This document shows positions 22,501 to 34,167 of a DNA stretch of 64,000 nt, piece by piece; the first letter of the stretch is position 1, and each line of letters opens with the position of its first letter. Origin of the DNA: Owenia fusiformis (taxonomy: Eukaryota > Annelida > Polychaeta > Sabellida > Oweniidae); contig CAIIXF020000009.1 in the NCBI GenBank assembly GCA_903813345.2, positions 29,052,740-29,116,739 of the forward strand, read 5' to 3'. The notes beneath the pieces were generated by a model. That model searched no databases. It was not told where the DNA came from and saw nothing but the letters and a program-made list of their open reading frames with translations. The translations under genes and the position numbers were made by a program.

Positions 22501-23801
22501 TGCTTTTTTCAGGAAAGTATCATTACACTGTCTACTTTTAGTAAACCTGGAAACAGGTCAATGGTAGCTCCTGTGTTGTCTGGAAACTTTGAAAGAAAAT
22601 TTGGAAAAACAGGAAGTGCGAAATATCAGAATTCCCTGGAGTTCCCTTTGAACGCCTACCAGATATTCTAAAAGAAGACAATGTAATGATACTTTCCTGA
22701 AAAAAGCAAGGAAATTGATACATGCCTTCATACTTTATTTTGTACCAGAAAATAACATGTGCAGGTATAGCAATTTTTTACCAAAATGTTACTTTCCAGC
22801 TGTACCTTAAATGATGTGTTTTTAAAGAAAGGGTGAACATTCTGGTGTTTTTAAAGAAAGGGTGAACATTCTGGTATTTGCAAATGTTAGTGGAGCTGAA
22901 CATATTTCTATAGGTTCTGTTCCATATCAGTCGCTCTCAAGGAGACTTCATTTCAAAGAGTCAAATATCATGGTTTAAAGGAATGTATAGGTATACAGAA
23001 ACTTCCCATATGACAAGAATATAAATCATTTGAGAATGTTAAGCTACTTCCTGGTATTCTTAAATTAGCATAAATAAAGCTCCGATGAAAAAGAAAGTAA
23101 AGGAATCATTCATATCAGTATAGTAGCTCAAAAAGTCACATTTTCAAAGTAAATAATTTCCAATTGATATTTTCAACTATTCAACAGCAATTTTCAACTT
23201 TGTGCCCTCAGGAGCACCCAAGTCTACCTGTCTGACAAGTAATTGTAAATGTTTGTATTTAGACTTAGCTCACTGTATATCAAAGAAAGGCAGATGGAGA
23301 ATGTATCGTTGAGAAGATCTACTCATGACTTCACTGTTCAAAGGGGAGCCTGGAGTCCTAGCCAAATACCATCCCCTGCAAATCTCTGGACCCCCATCAT
23401 ATCTACTTCCCAGAGAGCCAGTAAGGGTCATACAAAGGTGACATAATCTCAGGAGAACAATCATAATATAAGAAAACACAAGGTCCCCAAACCACACCCA
23501 GGGAATCACGATTCATCCGACCCATATTCATAAGTTTTATCAACGCATTTTGTTATTCATCCTTTTACTTACACGTTGTATCATTCCCTGGAAAACACTC
23601 CCTAAAAAGTCCTTGGTTCCTGGTGAAATATTCAGGATTCGTATTTATATTTTCCCCCACAGCTTTAACAGTGGACGTCTTGAGGGCCGCCCTGTCCACA
23701 ACGTTGTATTGCCAAAAGTCAGTGGCGAAACCAAGCGCTGACATAAGGAGGGCTATGGCAGTGAAAACTGCTGCAGCACCGATGTATCCAGCCGCCCCCA
23801 T
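13583..23801 (-). CDS. Four-transmembrane claudin/PMP22/Clc-like protein, complete, five exons
   Basis: Exons in transcript order: 23801-23573, 19731-19612, 18059-17922, 17282-17176 and 14050-13583. They total 1062 nt, encoding 353 residues plus TAA, all joined by GT-AG introns with GTAAGT or GTAATT donors. The start ATG has A at -3 and G at +4. Transmembrane segment 1 is residues about 5-27 (GYIGAAAVFTAIALLMSALG). The extracellular loop has W30 and GLFREC near residue 64, close to the claudin-superfamily W-GLW-C-C pattern with F for the second W; a further Cys lies in DGYCVY. Segment 2 is AWIVFLGLSLVFLLAACISG, segment 3 lies in GFLVFVAGAFFLAGAMAFF and segment 4 in WSYIVTWTGFACSAVGGILY. The cytoplasmic tail of about 110 residues is rich in Pro, Tyr and Arg and holds three QDYPRESR repeats. 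Such proteins act in cell junctions or as channel auxiliary subunits. Which subfamily this is cannot be settled here. Confidence 0.88.
14052..17175 (-). other. Intron 4 of the claudin-like gene
   Basis: AT-rich, with no supported exon. It contains a hairpin at 15040-15095 (GGTGATATCTGTG and its complement around an A/T-rich loop) and a weaker one at 14805-14865 (GATATCAATATC). Confidence 0.8.
15040..15095. repeat. Hairpin, about 20-bp arms
   Basis: AAAAGGTGATATCTGTG-AA and TT-CCACAGATATCACTTTTT are complementary around about 15 nt. It is probably the remnant of a small foldback element. Confidence 0.65.
19990..20112. repeat. Dispersed palindromic repeat, copy 2
   Basis: This matches the POLR3A intron repeat at 6070-6310 (AGGAACAAGCA, GCAGGTGTCCAGAATCCG, TTTTTGAGCCCTGCG, CTCGGAGG), without the longer central spacer. 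It lies in intron 1 of the claudin-like gene. Confidence 0.6.
20209..21285. mobile_element. Non-autonomous DNA transposon, 1077 bp, CAGGGTGATCA ends, TA target
   Basis: The left end is CAGGGTGATCACTAAGTTCT and the right end is AGAACTTAATGATCACCCTG, about 25-bp inverted repeats with one mismatch, bounded by TA on both sides. An internal TTGTTACTATAGCAACATGG resembles the same region of the element at 6774. No transposase is present; the longest frame (20540-20827) has no recognisable domain. It is inserted in intron 1 of the claudin-like gene. Confidence 0.82.
20756..20798 (+). repeat. Short tandem duplication inside the 1077-bp element
   Basis: GGGCTTCACTACATTTGGG occurs twice in succession. 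Confidence 0.8.
21540..21640 (+). repeat. Dispersed short repeat (GACTTCACTTCTTAAAAGAG)
   Basis: Shared with 42480-42545: GACTTCACTTCTTAAAAGAG, then AGCTTC, a short variable stretch, CTCTGCAC or CACTGCGCTC, and AGGGTAA. A weaker version lies at 19135-19175. Confidence 0.6.
22399..22810. mobile_element. Palindromic element of about 410 bp flanked by TTAA
   Basis: Arms 22399-22541 and 22667-22810 are complementary over about 140 bp with few mismatches. The boundaries read TTAA-GGTTCAGCTGG and CCAGCTGTACC-TTAA. TTAA is the target duplication of piggyBac-type transposons, so this is probably a piggyBac-mobilised MITE; the superfamily is inferred. The high identity of the arms suggests recent activity. 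Confidence 0.82.
22817..22877 (+). repeat. 30-bp direct duplication
   Basis: GTGTTTTTAAAGAAAGGGTG and the following AACATTCTGGT occur twice in succession. Confidence 0.85.
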
Positions 23802-24721
23802 CTTTTCTACAGTCTCCTCGTGTTGTATTGAAAATGCTGTGTTATTTTATCATGTAAAGTACCCGATTACAGGTTTCCTCACAAGTGAAAGTCATTTGGC
23901 AGTATCACGTTCATCATATGTCTTTTTGGGTCCGTTTTGATACTATACTTCAATGTGTCCGCTTCAATGTTCCTTGTATACCTGTTCCCTGTAAGTCCTC
24001 GATGAGGTACTTTTATGTACGGCCTAATTTCTGTCCTTTTACTATTTGCTTTATACGTACTCACTAATACTTCGTAAAAATAGGGTGTATGCCAAATCTA
24101 TTGACATTCAAATAGCCGAACATAAAAGCGAGGTCACCAATAAAAACACGAATAGTTTATGTGGCTTACATTTGTATGTGCGCTACATGTGCGAGTGTAC
24201 ATGGTTTAGAAAAGGGCGCGCTGCAGGGTGTTTTAATTTCAAGTTATTCAGCATTACTCACACGCTCATTTGTTGAAATGGCACAGTTTTATCAAACACT
24301 GTGCTTTACCTGCTTAATGCCGTGTTCTATGAAATTCTATCAATGCAATTTTGCTTTTAATAGTATTTTCTCTATCGTTTTAAATGGCGTTTTAATTTCA
24401 CCAACGTCGATATCCGAGATGATTATCTATACTCATATGTTTTCTATAACTCTTTGTTTTATAGGGTGGTTTAGAAAACAGAACAAACGAACATATTTTG
24501 ACTGGACAGGAATTAGAAATCAGAGTACATGGTCTTTAGACTACTTGTAAAGATGTCGTGCAGAAAGACTAAATGTTTAGCGAGGATTTCTGACTAAAAC
24601 AACAACGTGAATTATCAGAATTGGTTTTCTGTTGGTACATTTGAAAGCTATTTACCCCAGAGTCAAATCTTCAAGACTTTCCAGTTAGGTTATCAAACTA
24701 AAGGATACCGAGTTTATTGTT

Positions 24722-24743
24722 GGGGGGGGGGGGGGGGGGGGGT
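24722..24743 (+). repeat. Poly-G run of about 21 nt
   Basis: An uninterrupted G homopolymer after TTGTT. Similar runs occur at 29125-29137 and 49393-49410. Confidence 0.9.
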
Positions 24744-24789
24744 ATTAGAGATTGTTTCTTTTCATGTTAGCGTGTGACTTGGGATAGTT

Positions 24790-26760
24790 GTGATTTGTTT
24801 TTCTTATGACTTACTTTAAGTGGATGTTTTCTTCTTCTTGATGTGCATCTTCTGTAACATTTTTCTACTTTCCCTTGTTGGCCGAGTGGTACCACACTAC
24901 TGGTATAAAGGCTGGGGGTGTACTTGTATGTCTGTGTATTGCATGGTATTACTATATTGCTTTTGCTTTATTAACTTCAGATTGAAAATTAGCAACAATT
25001 TACAATAAATTACAATAGTATACCAAAGTAAAATAAAAACAAGAAGACTATTTATAGTATGTACAATGTATAATTGAAGCAGCTAGAATCTGCATATTCA
25101 GACTTATTTTAAAGACATTATCTTATAAGAACCTCAATCTAGTGACGATGTTTTAAAATACAAATTGAAGAATGACGACAATGACTTGAGAGCAACACAA
25201 TATCCTTAATAACATATGAAACATTGATCTCATTCTGCAAAACCCATTCCTTCGATGTTGCTCTTCGTACTTTTGCACTAAGTTAAACTGACTTGGCAAT
25301 AGCAGAATGTCAACGTGTTCGCTTGTAAATTGAGAAGGGGTTGTCTTTTGGGTGTAATGCAGCGTAGCTTTGAAAGGGAATCTGAAGGCACTTTTGATAA
25401 TTGTAAAGAAAGATGTGGAATCTCATTTGTATTAAGATAATCCCATATGTTCCAGTACTCTGGGTTATCACTTGGGTTTAGGAAATGAAACTAAAGTTGC
25501 TGACGAGGATCAGATTATATCTAATACATGTGAACTTTAAAAAAGGACCAGGTATGGTATCGTACTGTGACCTTCCTTTGGACAAGCTTCTCTTTACTTC
25601 AGCACTATTTGCATTGACTCTAAATGCTATTTTATATAATATTTTTTGCATGGTCTGATTGAATTAGGTTACAATCTATGAAAGTGAATTAGGATTCCAT
25701 GCATCCTTGATCGATTTAATCCATACCATGTTTTATCTCTCTGCAATAATTGTTTTGTAGGGACTAAATCACCTAAGTTAAATCAAAATCCCTGAATTTG
25801 AGGAAATCAATTAACGGACACATTGAGAATAGGATTCTCCACATTGCAAAATGGTGTTAATATTAACACGGGTATCTTTACTTAAAATCTTGTTTTGAAA
25901 ATCTTAATTTTTGGTTTTTGTACTTCCACAAATAACTCCCAACAATAGAATTTGAATTTTCACCAAAGTCTCTGGAAATATCTCATAATCACATGCTAAA
26001 AGAACCTGAATAACTATTAAAATGATAAATAATATTTTATTAATTGTGTCATTTAGGCCCTTTGGTTTTACACGAGATACATTGCTTTTAAGTATGACGT
26101 AAATGCTTTTAACCCATGATACTATCATATGATAAAATTACATACGATACAGGTTAGAGGTGTACAATTGAACATGCGGTTTCAGTAAATAATTTATGAG
26201 AAAAAGTCTCGGCTTGTGAGAACAAGCCCAATATCTCGCAAAGCGGAATGCCGAAGATGCAAAACAATTACTCTAGGGACAAAAGAGATTGGCAACATCA
26301 AGTCTGAACCAATGCAGCAACTTAAAAAACTCACAAGACAACCTCAAGAGAACAGAACAGAAAGACCTGACAAACTAGAAGAACAAACGAGATCTATTTG
26401 GCCCAAGCCGCTTTTCAAGTATTTGAAATGACGTCTGGAAAACTACTTGGAAGTAAGTATTTAAGTTCATTTTAGTCAAGCAAATCCACTCAATGATATC
26501 CATAATTCCCTCTCGCTAATGCCCAACGTTATCACTCCATATATGGGATGATCTATAATTAATCTCAGCAAAGTAAAATATACCATTCCCAAATATGGAA
26601 AATATAGTGTGTATATCATTTTTACGATCTCGTTTTGCATTTTTCTTTTCAAGATGAAATATGAATTGAACCCACACTCTCTACTTGGCACATTTTAGGT
26701 CAACCCCGACTGTAGCTTTGATGTAAGTTATTTTGCATAATCCAAAACAATTTTTGAAAC
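24790..26760. other. Intergenic, no gene seen
   Basis: AT-rich with no conserved frame. An open frame at 26216-26431 is purine-rich, basic and unlike any family I recognise; a GTAAGT donor-like site lies at 26453, so a noncoding exon here cannot be excluded. Confidence 0.5.
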
Positions 26761-26872
26761 AAGTACAGGGTGTCCAAAGGACCATAAGAAAGTTAAATAA
26801 TTCAAAATAAAGGTCCATGTACAGTATGGTCATATCTGTGTGAATGGGTACTTTCTGGCCACCAATACTATA

Positions 26873-26993
26873 AGTTATTGAATGATTTAAAGTGCAATAC
26901 AGGATATATTCTGCTCGAGAAATTCTGTATTGCCAATACAGGTTATCGAGAGCAGAATATATCCTGTATTGCACTTCAAATCATTCTATAACG
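26873..26993. mobile_element. Small hairpin element, about 120 bp
   Basis: GTTATTGAATGATTT and AGTGCAATACAGGATATATT on the left are complementary to AATATATCCTGTATTGCACT and AAATCATTCTATAAC on the right, with a loop of about 25 nt. Confidence 0.75.
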
Positions 26994-27010
26994 TAATTAT
27001 CGTGTGATCC

Positions 27011-27102
27011 TCTGTCTTGCTACTGAGAATGTCCCCTCCGTACCAATATTTTCTGTATTGCGACGGAGATGATCAACGGGGACAATCTCAGTAGCAATAC
27101 AG
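27011..27102. repeat. Second hairpin, about 90 bp, adjacent to the first
   Basis: TCTGTCTTGCTACTGAGAAT and GTCCCC are complementary to GGGGAC and AATCTCAGTAGCAATACAGA with one unpaired change. A direct repeat GGGTACTTTCTGGC-ACCAATAC flanks the hairpin pair at 26846 and 27208. Confidence 0.75.
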
Positions 27103-27377
27103 ATTGGTAGAGCACAAGAACTCACCAATCAGAGGGCTTCGTTTTACAGATCATACGATAAATTGGTTTCTATTAAAACAATATGTTTTCTTCATATCTG
27201 TCACCATGGGTACTTTCTGGCTACCAATACATTGGTTTCTATTAGAGAGAAGTGCCCATATAGTTGTCTTTAATTACTCATTATTCTGCATTTTAATCGA
27301 TCGTAACTAATTAAGTAACATATAACGACTTGGATCCTTAGGGGAATGGACCATTTTCACTGTTTCCTCGAGAGTAT

Positions 27378-28289
27378 TGACGTGTCGCAAAAAGCTCGCG
27401 CACGCATTGTTACACATTTTGTGGCGTAATCCAGAGAATCCTCGCTTTTAACATGGTAGAATGTGACGTTTTTGAGAAAAATGAACACTTATGGAAATCC
27501 TTTCGTCCTCCACATTTGCCTCTATATCTCAAAATATTTAAGGCGAATAAATCTGATATTGTATATGTATTAACAATGGGTTAGGAGCATCATAAAACAC
27601 GAATCAATTGATATTTTAGGTGAAATAAATATACGTGTTGCTGTGCTTGAAAATAGGCGAATGGCGTAAATTAGCCCTATTTTAATGAATTTTGAAAACC
27701 TTTCGTCCTCCACTTTTCCACATACAACAGAAAACACATACTTTTGTGAACAAAATCAACTATTTATTAATAAACTAGAGTTTAGGAGCAAAATAATCAT
27801 GTATGATTTATTAAAAATTGATCTCGTATTTTTTGTTTCATGTACACCTGAAAAGTTGAAGGTACCAAAAAATGAGCAAAAAAGGTCGCTGTCAACAGAT
27901 TCTATTTTTCAGACTCTATGACGCCACAATATGGGACGCTTACTAAAATTCATCCTTTGAAATAAAACTTCCATCTACCTTTATCAAGACGAAAAATAAG
28001 TATAATAGTCATATATTGTTCGAGTTATGAGCGTTTAAAGACGAAAAATAATTCAAAATGTAACGTGTCAACATGGGATATTTGCCAGATGTTTTGGTAA
28101 AAAACTCTTTTTTAAAAACGAACGCGCAAAAAATGTGAATGGAGTGTAGTTGATCTAAAATCTTCATCGAAACAGCTTTAAAATGGTATATAACTTTAAT
28201 TAGAATATTATCTTATAATCCGGGGAATCAAAGTTACATTCACGCGATACCCTTAAAAAACAAATGCGCCACCTTTTTGCGACACGTCA
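27378..28289. mobile_element. Non-autonomous DNA element, 912 bp, TGACGTGTCGCAAAAAG ends
   Basis: TGACGTGTCGCAAAAAG at 27378 and CTTTTTGCGACACGTCA ending at 28289 are exact complements. Inside, CCTTTCGTCCTCCAC occurs twice, at 27500 and 27701. No clear target duplication and no transposase frame are visible. Confidence 0.7.
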
Positions 28290-28900
28290 TTACAATAGGT
28301 TTGAATGTTGGGGTTTGTTTCATTGCAAACGGTGGCTGCTTCCAGTGTCTTCGTTTTACGTTTTGTTTTGTATAATTTCGCCATCAAGAGAAAATCTTCA
28401 ATCCTGTGTACCTATTTAAAAGGAACTGCATAATACTGTGAACCGACCCTGTTGAGACCAGGCGTGGTTCTAATGCAGAAAGACGATTCGATCGTGGCGA
28501 ACGCAAATGATCCGAAAGATGATCTGTTCTGAGAGATAAGTATTGATATAAGAAGAATCAAAATCTTTTCTGATACTCCTCTGCTCAAAGAATTAATAAT
28601 GATCTTTTTTTACACAGAACGTGTGCAAAAGTACCATTGAAAAGCTTGATAAAAGGGTGAAAGAGGGCCAAGCATTCATGGTGTTTTTGAATACCGAAAG
28701 ATAAATCAGCATTTTCGATAACAAAACTTCAAAATACAACTTCTCCCTTCCTAAAGGTCGGATTTTCATGAAGTAAATTGTAAAACATGTTTACTTTGTT
28801 TGAGGAAATATTTAAGTGGATACGTATTTGACGTTTGGATGTTTTCTTTGATACTTGATAAACAGTTTGTGTGGGATGTTCCTCAATCAATATTTGTAGT

Positions 28901-29147
28901 AGTGGCGGATCCAGGAACCGATAAGGGGGAGGGGGCCAAATTTCCGGTCAGAGAAAACAATTTTGAAATTTTGAGGCCCATTTTCTTTAAAATTTGGCCT
29001 GAAATTAAAAGATAAGGCCTTATAAGGCCTAGTAATGACCAAAAAGCCCAAATTTTTGGGGCCTTAAGACCTTTTTTGGCCCAAAATTTTCTAGGCCCAA
29101 TTTTTTTTCTCTGGGCATAACTTAGGGGGGGGGGGGGATCCGCCACT
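28901..29147. mobile_element. Small element with AGTGGCGGATCC inverted ends, about 247 bp
   Basis: AGTGGCGGATCC at the left and GGATCCGCCACT at the right are exact complements. The inside is rich in AAGGCC and GGCCT palindromes, with a G run before the right end. TGTAG lies beside each end and may be the target duplication. Confidence 0.75.
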
Positions 29148-29295
29148 GTGTAGTGACCATATTTATAAAGAAATGAACCCAGCTTTCCTTGAATAATGTA
29201 AGCTCCATTGCCATCTTTTGACAGGGAATAATGATATGAGCCCAATACATTTTAAATTGAGACAATTCTTTGTCGAGGTCGTCCGCTTCATTCAG

Positions 29296-29640
29296 TACTG
29301 TCAACCCCCAAAGATTTTCTCGCGGGACAGATTTTTTAGACCCAGTGCCAAAAATTCGCGGGATTCTGCGGGACATCCGCCTAAATTCGCGGGATTTTGC
29401 GGGATATTTAAGGAATTTGCGTGATTGCGCTAATAGGTCGAATTTCGATCAAATTCGCGGGATTTCGCGGGACCATTCGAGGGACAAACACGTTAATTGC
29501 GAGACAGTTAACAGGGTAACCACCCTAAGACTTCATAGAGGGGCAATTTTTTTAGACAAAGTGCCCCAAATTTGCAGGATTGGCGAAACATCCACCTAAA
29601 TTTGCGGGATGTCGCAGGACCATTCAAGGGATTTGCGTGA
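29296..29640. repeat. GCGGGA-rich degenerate repeat, block 1
   Basis: Starts near GTACTGTCAACC, then many copies of TTCGCGGGAT, TGCGGGAC and relatives. Related to the block at 31110-31245, which ends TTGACAGCTCTGTAC. Confidence 0.65.
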
Positions 29641-29914
29641 TTGGGGCATAATGTAAAAGTACTCAAATTAAAATTTCAGATACTGATTTATCACATATAA
29701 TGCACTTAACTTAAATAAACGTCAACACAATTCCACACAATACGCATAGAAATATTATTAAGAGAAACCACACTTGTGAGTACCGTAAACCAACATGAAA
29801 TTCAAAAATTCTGAACAATACTTTGCACTTATGGCGTTCGTGACCAACTATGAAACATTTACCCCTCATCGTGTTATATATTAAAATGTACCTTTTCATA
29901 TAGGGGTCCGGTAC

Positions 29915-31090
29915 ACCCCAGTTGTCCGAAACCCATTACTCCGAAAAATATAGTCATGATTTACCAGAGAAAGGGGGACGTACCAAGTTAAGCTTACGCC
30001 AGTTTCATGCCATGTATTTGGCCAAATTAATGGGATGGACGCATTCTGATGTCTATAGATCTCTCTCTCTCTCTCTCACTTAGAACTGCACCCATTACAT
30101 GGTGCTACTAGAATGGCAGGAACGGGGGATTTATTTTCCATTGTGATCTTAAAGCGGTTATTAAAACACAATATATATTACGGAACAGTTTATCTTAACT
30201 TCTTCAATCTCTTTTTATAGGCAAAATAAAATGAAACATTTTGAAACAGATAAAATAAGTTAACGCATAGAACTTTAAACATAAAACAGTATACAATATT
30301 ACGTTGTCAAAATATTTCGTCGCATTTAATTTCTTAGTCTCTGTCTCTTATCAAATCGTAAAAGAACAAAGCATTCTAAACCTAATCACTTGGAACTTGT
30401 TTTTCGGCCTTCGTTTCCGGCATTTGTTTTTTTATTTTCTTCTCCTAAACTGTATTTGCTTGACAATAATCAGAGAAAGAGCGTATAAGTATTTTTGCGT
30501 GGCATATTCTGTCACGCAAACAAACGGGTGTGACTTCAACTTCTTGTCTGTCTGAGGACGTATTGGGAACGAAGTAGAATTAAAGAATTTTATGAACGAG
30601 TCATGCAAGATACTAGAACTAGTAAAGTAATCTATTGGATAAGTTAATTTCTGAAGGATCTAGATAAAATATGTTTTGAACTTTTTTTGAACACTACATA
30701 ACTACATTAGGCAGATATAGTATCTTGTGTTCATGTGTTCAAAATACGTTCCTAAAATTATGAAGACGTTAGGTGAGAAATATTGCTATTGTACGTTCGA
30801 AAAGTATTTGGTTGTAGTTTCTAGTTCTCAAGTTACCCATGAACTTTCGTAGGCTTTACATTAAACAATTAACGTATTGACTTAGCATATTTAGCCTAAT
30901 TTTGCAATGATGTCAACGTGATTCCAATGTTATGTTGTCGTGACTCGCAGAGGTTGTGACAAGATTCGCTTAAAGAAATTGTATTTTTAAGATAAGATCC
31001 CCTTATTTTCGAACAACTGGGTTTCGGACAACTGGGTTTCGGAAAACTGCTCGGATTCGGAGAACTGGGTTTCGGACAACTGGGTTGACC
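29915..31090. mobile_element. Possible element with CCAGTTGTCCGAAACCC inverted ends
   Basis: CCCAGTTGTCCGAAACCC with ACTCCGAA at 29917-29945 is complementary to motifs at 31013-31085, where CAACTGGGTTTCGGA recurs at least three times in tandem. It may be one element of about 1.17 kb lying between the two GCGGGA blocks, a nested arrangement. The outer boundaries are uncertain. Confidence 0.5.
30059..30080 (+). repeat. CT dinucleotide microsatellite
   Basis: About 10 CT units after AGAT. Confidence 0.9.
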
Positions 31091-31109
31091 CAGCTTCGGG
31101 GATTGTTAC

Positions 31110-31245
31110 AATTTCGAAAATTCGCGGAGGTCAAAGCCGACATTTGCGGGACTTCGCGGGACATTGCGGGACACGCGAATTAGCCAAATGTTGATCAAAT
31201 TCGCGGGATAATCCCGCCATTCGCGGGACACTTGACAGCTCTGTA
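31110..31245. repeat. GCGGGA-rich degenerate repeat, block 2
   Basis: Carries ATTCGCGG, TTCGCGGGACATTGCGGGAC, and GATCAAATTCGCGGGAT, the last shared with 29446-29463. Ends TTGACAGCTCTGTAC. Confidence 0.65.
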
Positions 31246-31249
31246 CATT

Positions 31250-33980
31250 TGACATTTCCTTTAATACCAATACTGGATTTGAAGATATGTTCACCACCGG
31301 AAGTAGTCTACATTGCCAATTAAGTATTTGAAGAAACGAATTGTTTTTTGTAGATTGTATATTTGTTTGGGTAAAACTCCAATTTTGTTTAAATTGCTCA
31401 TGTGTGCCAGTACCAAGACTTCAATTGCCTTAATTGACAGAAGACGTTTACGACTGTAATAAGGTATTCCAAGGTATAATCACGAGCCTTTGTAATTATC
31501 TCTACCGAGTAAGATGACAGAACTCCAAATTCTGAGTAGCAACTTTCAAAAAGATGGTTGTATACAGACGAGACGAGGCACTTACAGTATATAATGCATG
31601 CATTTAAAAAACAATGTAAGACGCTAATTATAAATAAATGCAAAAGCCTCAAGTTTCAAAGTACATTCCCATGAAATTTTCAAACTAGTTTAAATGTACG
31701 TATATTCGAGATATTACAAGTGCAATTGATATTGTGGAAAGCTAGGCCAATGTTAAAGGATAAGGAATAAAAAGGTCCACCCACATCATTCTACAAAAAT
31801 GCGTAAAACGTACTTTTTCAGTAACCTGAAATTAGTATTAGTGATAAGTTTCTACGAGTTCACGATTAGTTGAAATATCTTCCCGTCCATAAATATTGCT
31901 TCCCGACCTCATCAAAATCTCGGCCAATCAACTCACGTCAATAAAATGGATTGAGCCTTGACACTGACAGATTGAACAACGTTTGAAGGAATGACAATGA
32001 GAAATTAAATGACAGGCAGCAATTACTTTAGTTGAAGGTCAATCACGAATGTCATCCTCCTACATACGTTTTAGGTCATATCAGTCAAAGTAATGGTATT
32101 GCACTTTTTGTTGCAGATTTACTTCTCGTGTTATGTGTGGTTTAACAGTTAGAAACATTGTCAATCAGTAATAATCGTGTTTGTCTCTCAGACTGTTGGG
32201 AGTCTACCAGACGGGAGCAATTGAGTAAAATAAGAGGAAAACTGCAAATTACAAAACAACCCCCATTTCCAATAGCTAAACGTTGAATGATATAAACCAG
32301 CAGAATTGACATTAATATGTCAGGAAACGTTAGATTTGTTTGATTGCTGTCTCTAAATGTAAAATCATTGCATCCTTTTTGGCTAATCTCTTCTGGCAAT
32401 CTCAGAGATGTCATTGTAGGGATCAAAAAAGACAATTGGTTGATTCGAGATCCAAAATATCAAACGCATTACAGTCCCTTGATACGTTTAGCAAGCGAAA
32501 GTCCCAACATTTAGAATAAATTCGATTATGTTTGATCTTAATGTTGTTTCTTAGCTTCGACTTATATTTTGTTAAAATCGCCAGAACAGCCTTATACGTA
32601 TTTACATGTATGTATGTATGATTTATTTGCCTCTTTATATAAAGAGAGTTGCATTCATATTTCAAATAAAATGATTAATTAGTTGAAAACATCACAAAAT
32701 TATTAAGAGTAATGATTGATAAAGATGCTGGTTACAATGTTAATCATCGGTACCCTTAAATTTGACCACATGTTTTGAAAGACGTAGAGTACTTCCGATT
32801 TCTAATTTTTTTGCAGGGAGTGTAAGTACGATGTCAAACTGGAGCTCCCTTCTAATACAAAAATATATAGTTCATAAAAATGTGTATGGAATTGTATTGT
32901 TTTGTAAATTGTGTGAAACGGGTACATACTTGATTCTGTCTGATTTTAATATATCCATTATGAGCTTGGGAACAAGAACACACCCAACGGAAGGGTATTA
33001 CCTTGTATATTCCTGAAAGTGATATTGTAATTCGTCAATACTTATTTTCTCCTGGTCTTTATGGGTAGAAATAACAATAAGGAAAACAAATTGTTATATG
33101 GCTCTTGAATTTACCTGTCATCGTCTCAATTTGCGGAACGTAATCTCTATGCTAAAACTGAAAGCAAACGTGATGCCTACCAACTCTATATTTTCAAATT
33201 GTATTTATACCGTGAAAAATCGCCATTGGCCACCAATGCCTATTGTCTGGACATGGGTCCATTGATTGCCTGACCTATTATGTCTGTCTTAATAAAAAAT
33301 CTTTTAAACTTTTACTTTATTTCAATTTTGATAAAATTTTCGCATCCACTCCTATCTTAATTTCATCTTGGGTTACTTATCATCTGGAAAGAAGTTATAA
33401 AACGTGATCAGAAAAATGTCATATTTACATCGTGGTATTCTTCAGTACAAGGACATGCCACTGACAATGAATTTTGATTGGCAATGGAATTAATCATCTA
33501 AGCGATATCTGGCTTCACTCAAGACCCTGGAACTTTTGACAAACGATTGTAGTTAACTCGAAATTGCAAATATCTGATTGACACAACTGCGTTTTGTGCC
33601 GTACAGGATCCCAGAAACCTATATCGTTTGAATTATTCATCAAAGTGCTCTTTAAAAGCATATAAAATTAATGTCTATATAGAACCATGCTCCTATCGTA
33701 AGAAAAAGCGATTATTCATGAAGACACGCGACTATGTACTCACAGTACATCCACTCACGCATTGTCTCTATTATATTTTATGAGATAAGTAACGATTATA
33801 TCACCACAGCTTTTGTAATTGTTATTACAAAGATCCCTTAACAACAATTAAGCATTACGCTTTCAAATAAATAATCAGAACATAATGCATAAGTATCCCT
33901 TGAGTTGACTTTTCGTTTTGCAATAATGGCACTGGTGTTTCGAGTATAATTGTAGTTCACGGATTATATGGGATTAAAGA
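31250..33980. other. Intergenic, no gene seen
   Basis: AT-rich with short frames only and no family match; no inverted repeat large enough to report. Confidence 0.55.
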
Positions 33981-34167
33981 TATGAATTTATTTGTGTTCG
34001 CATCGAGAGTAAATACTGATTTAATTCTTTTCCTTTGCTATTGTATCAGATGTGTAATTATTCATTCTTATTCAAAACAACAACTTAGTCTTTTGCAACA
34101 TATTCCCCGTGCTTATCTCGACATTAAACGTTGGAGAAATCGAACGCATTCCAGCAACGTTAACAGC

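Noticed and set aside
23565-23940. Plus-strand frames of 63 and 105 codons
   Set aside because: They are antisense shadows of exon 1 of the claudin-like gene.
24876-24935. TTGGCCGAGTGGTACCAC, like the D-arm of a leucine or serine tRNA
   Set aside because: There is no anticodon arm, B box or acceptor stem downstream.
26216-26431. Basic 71-codon frame followed by a GTAAGT
   Set aside because: Stop precedes the donor in this frame, the alternative frame has no recognisable protein, and no acceptor partner could be identified.
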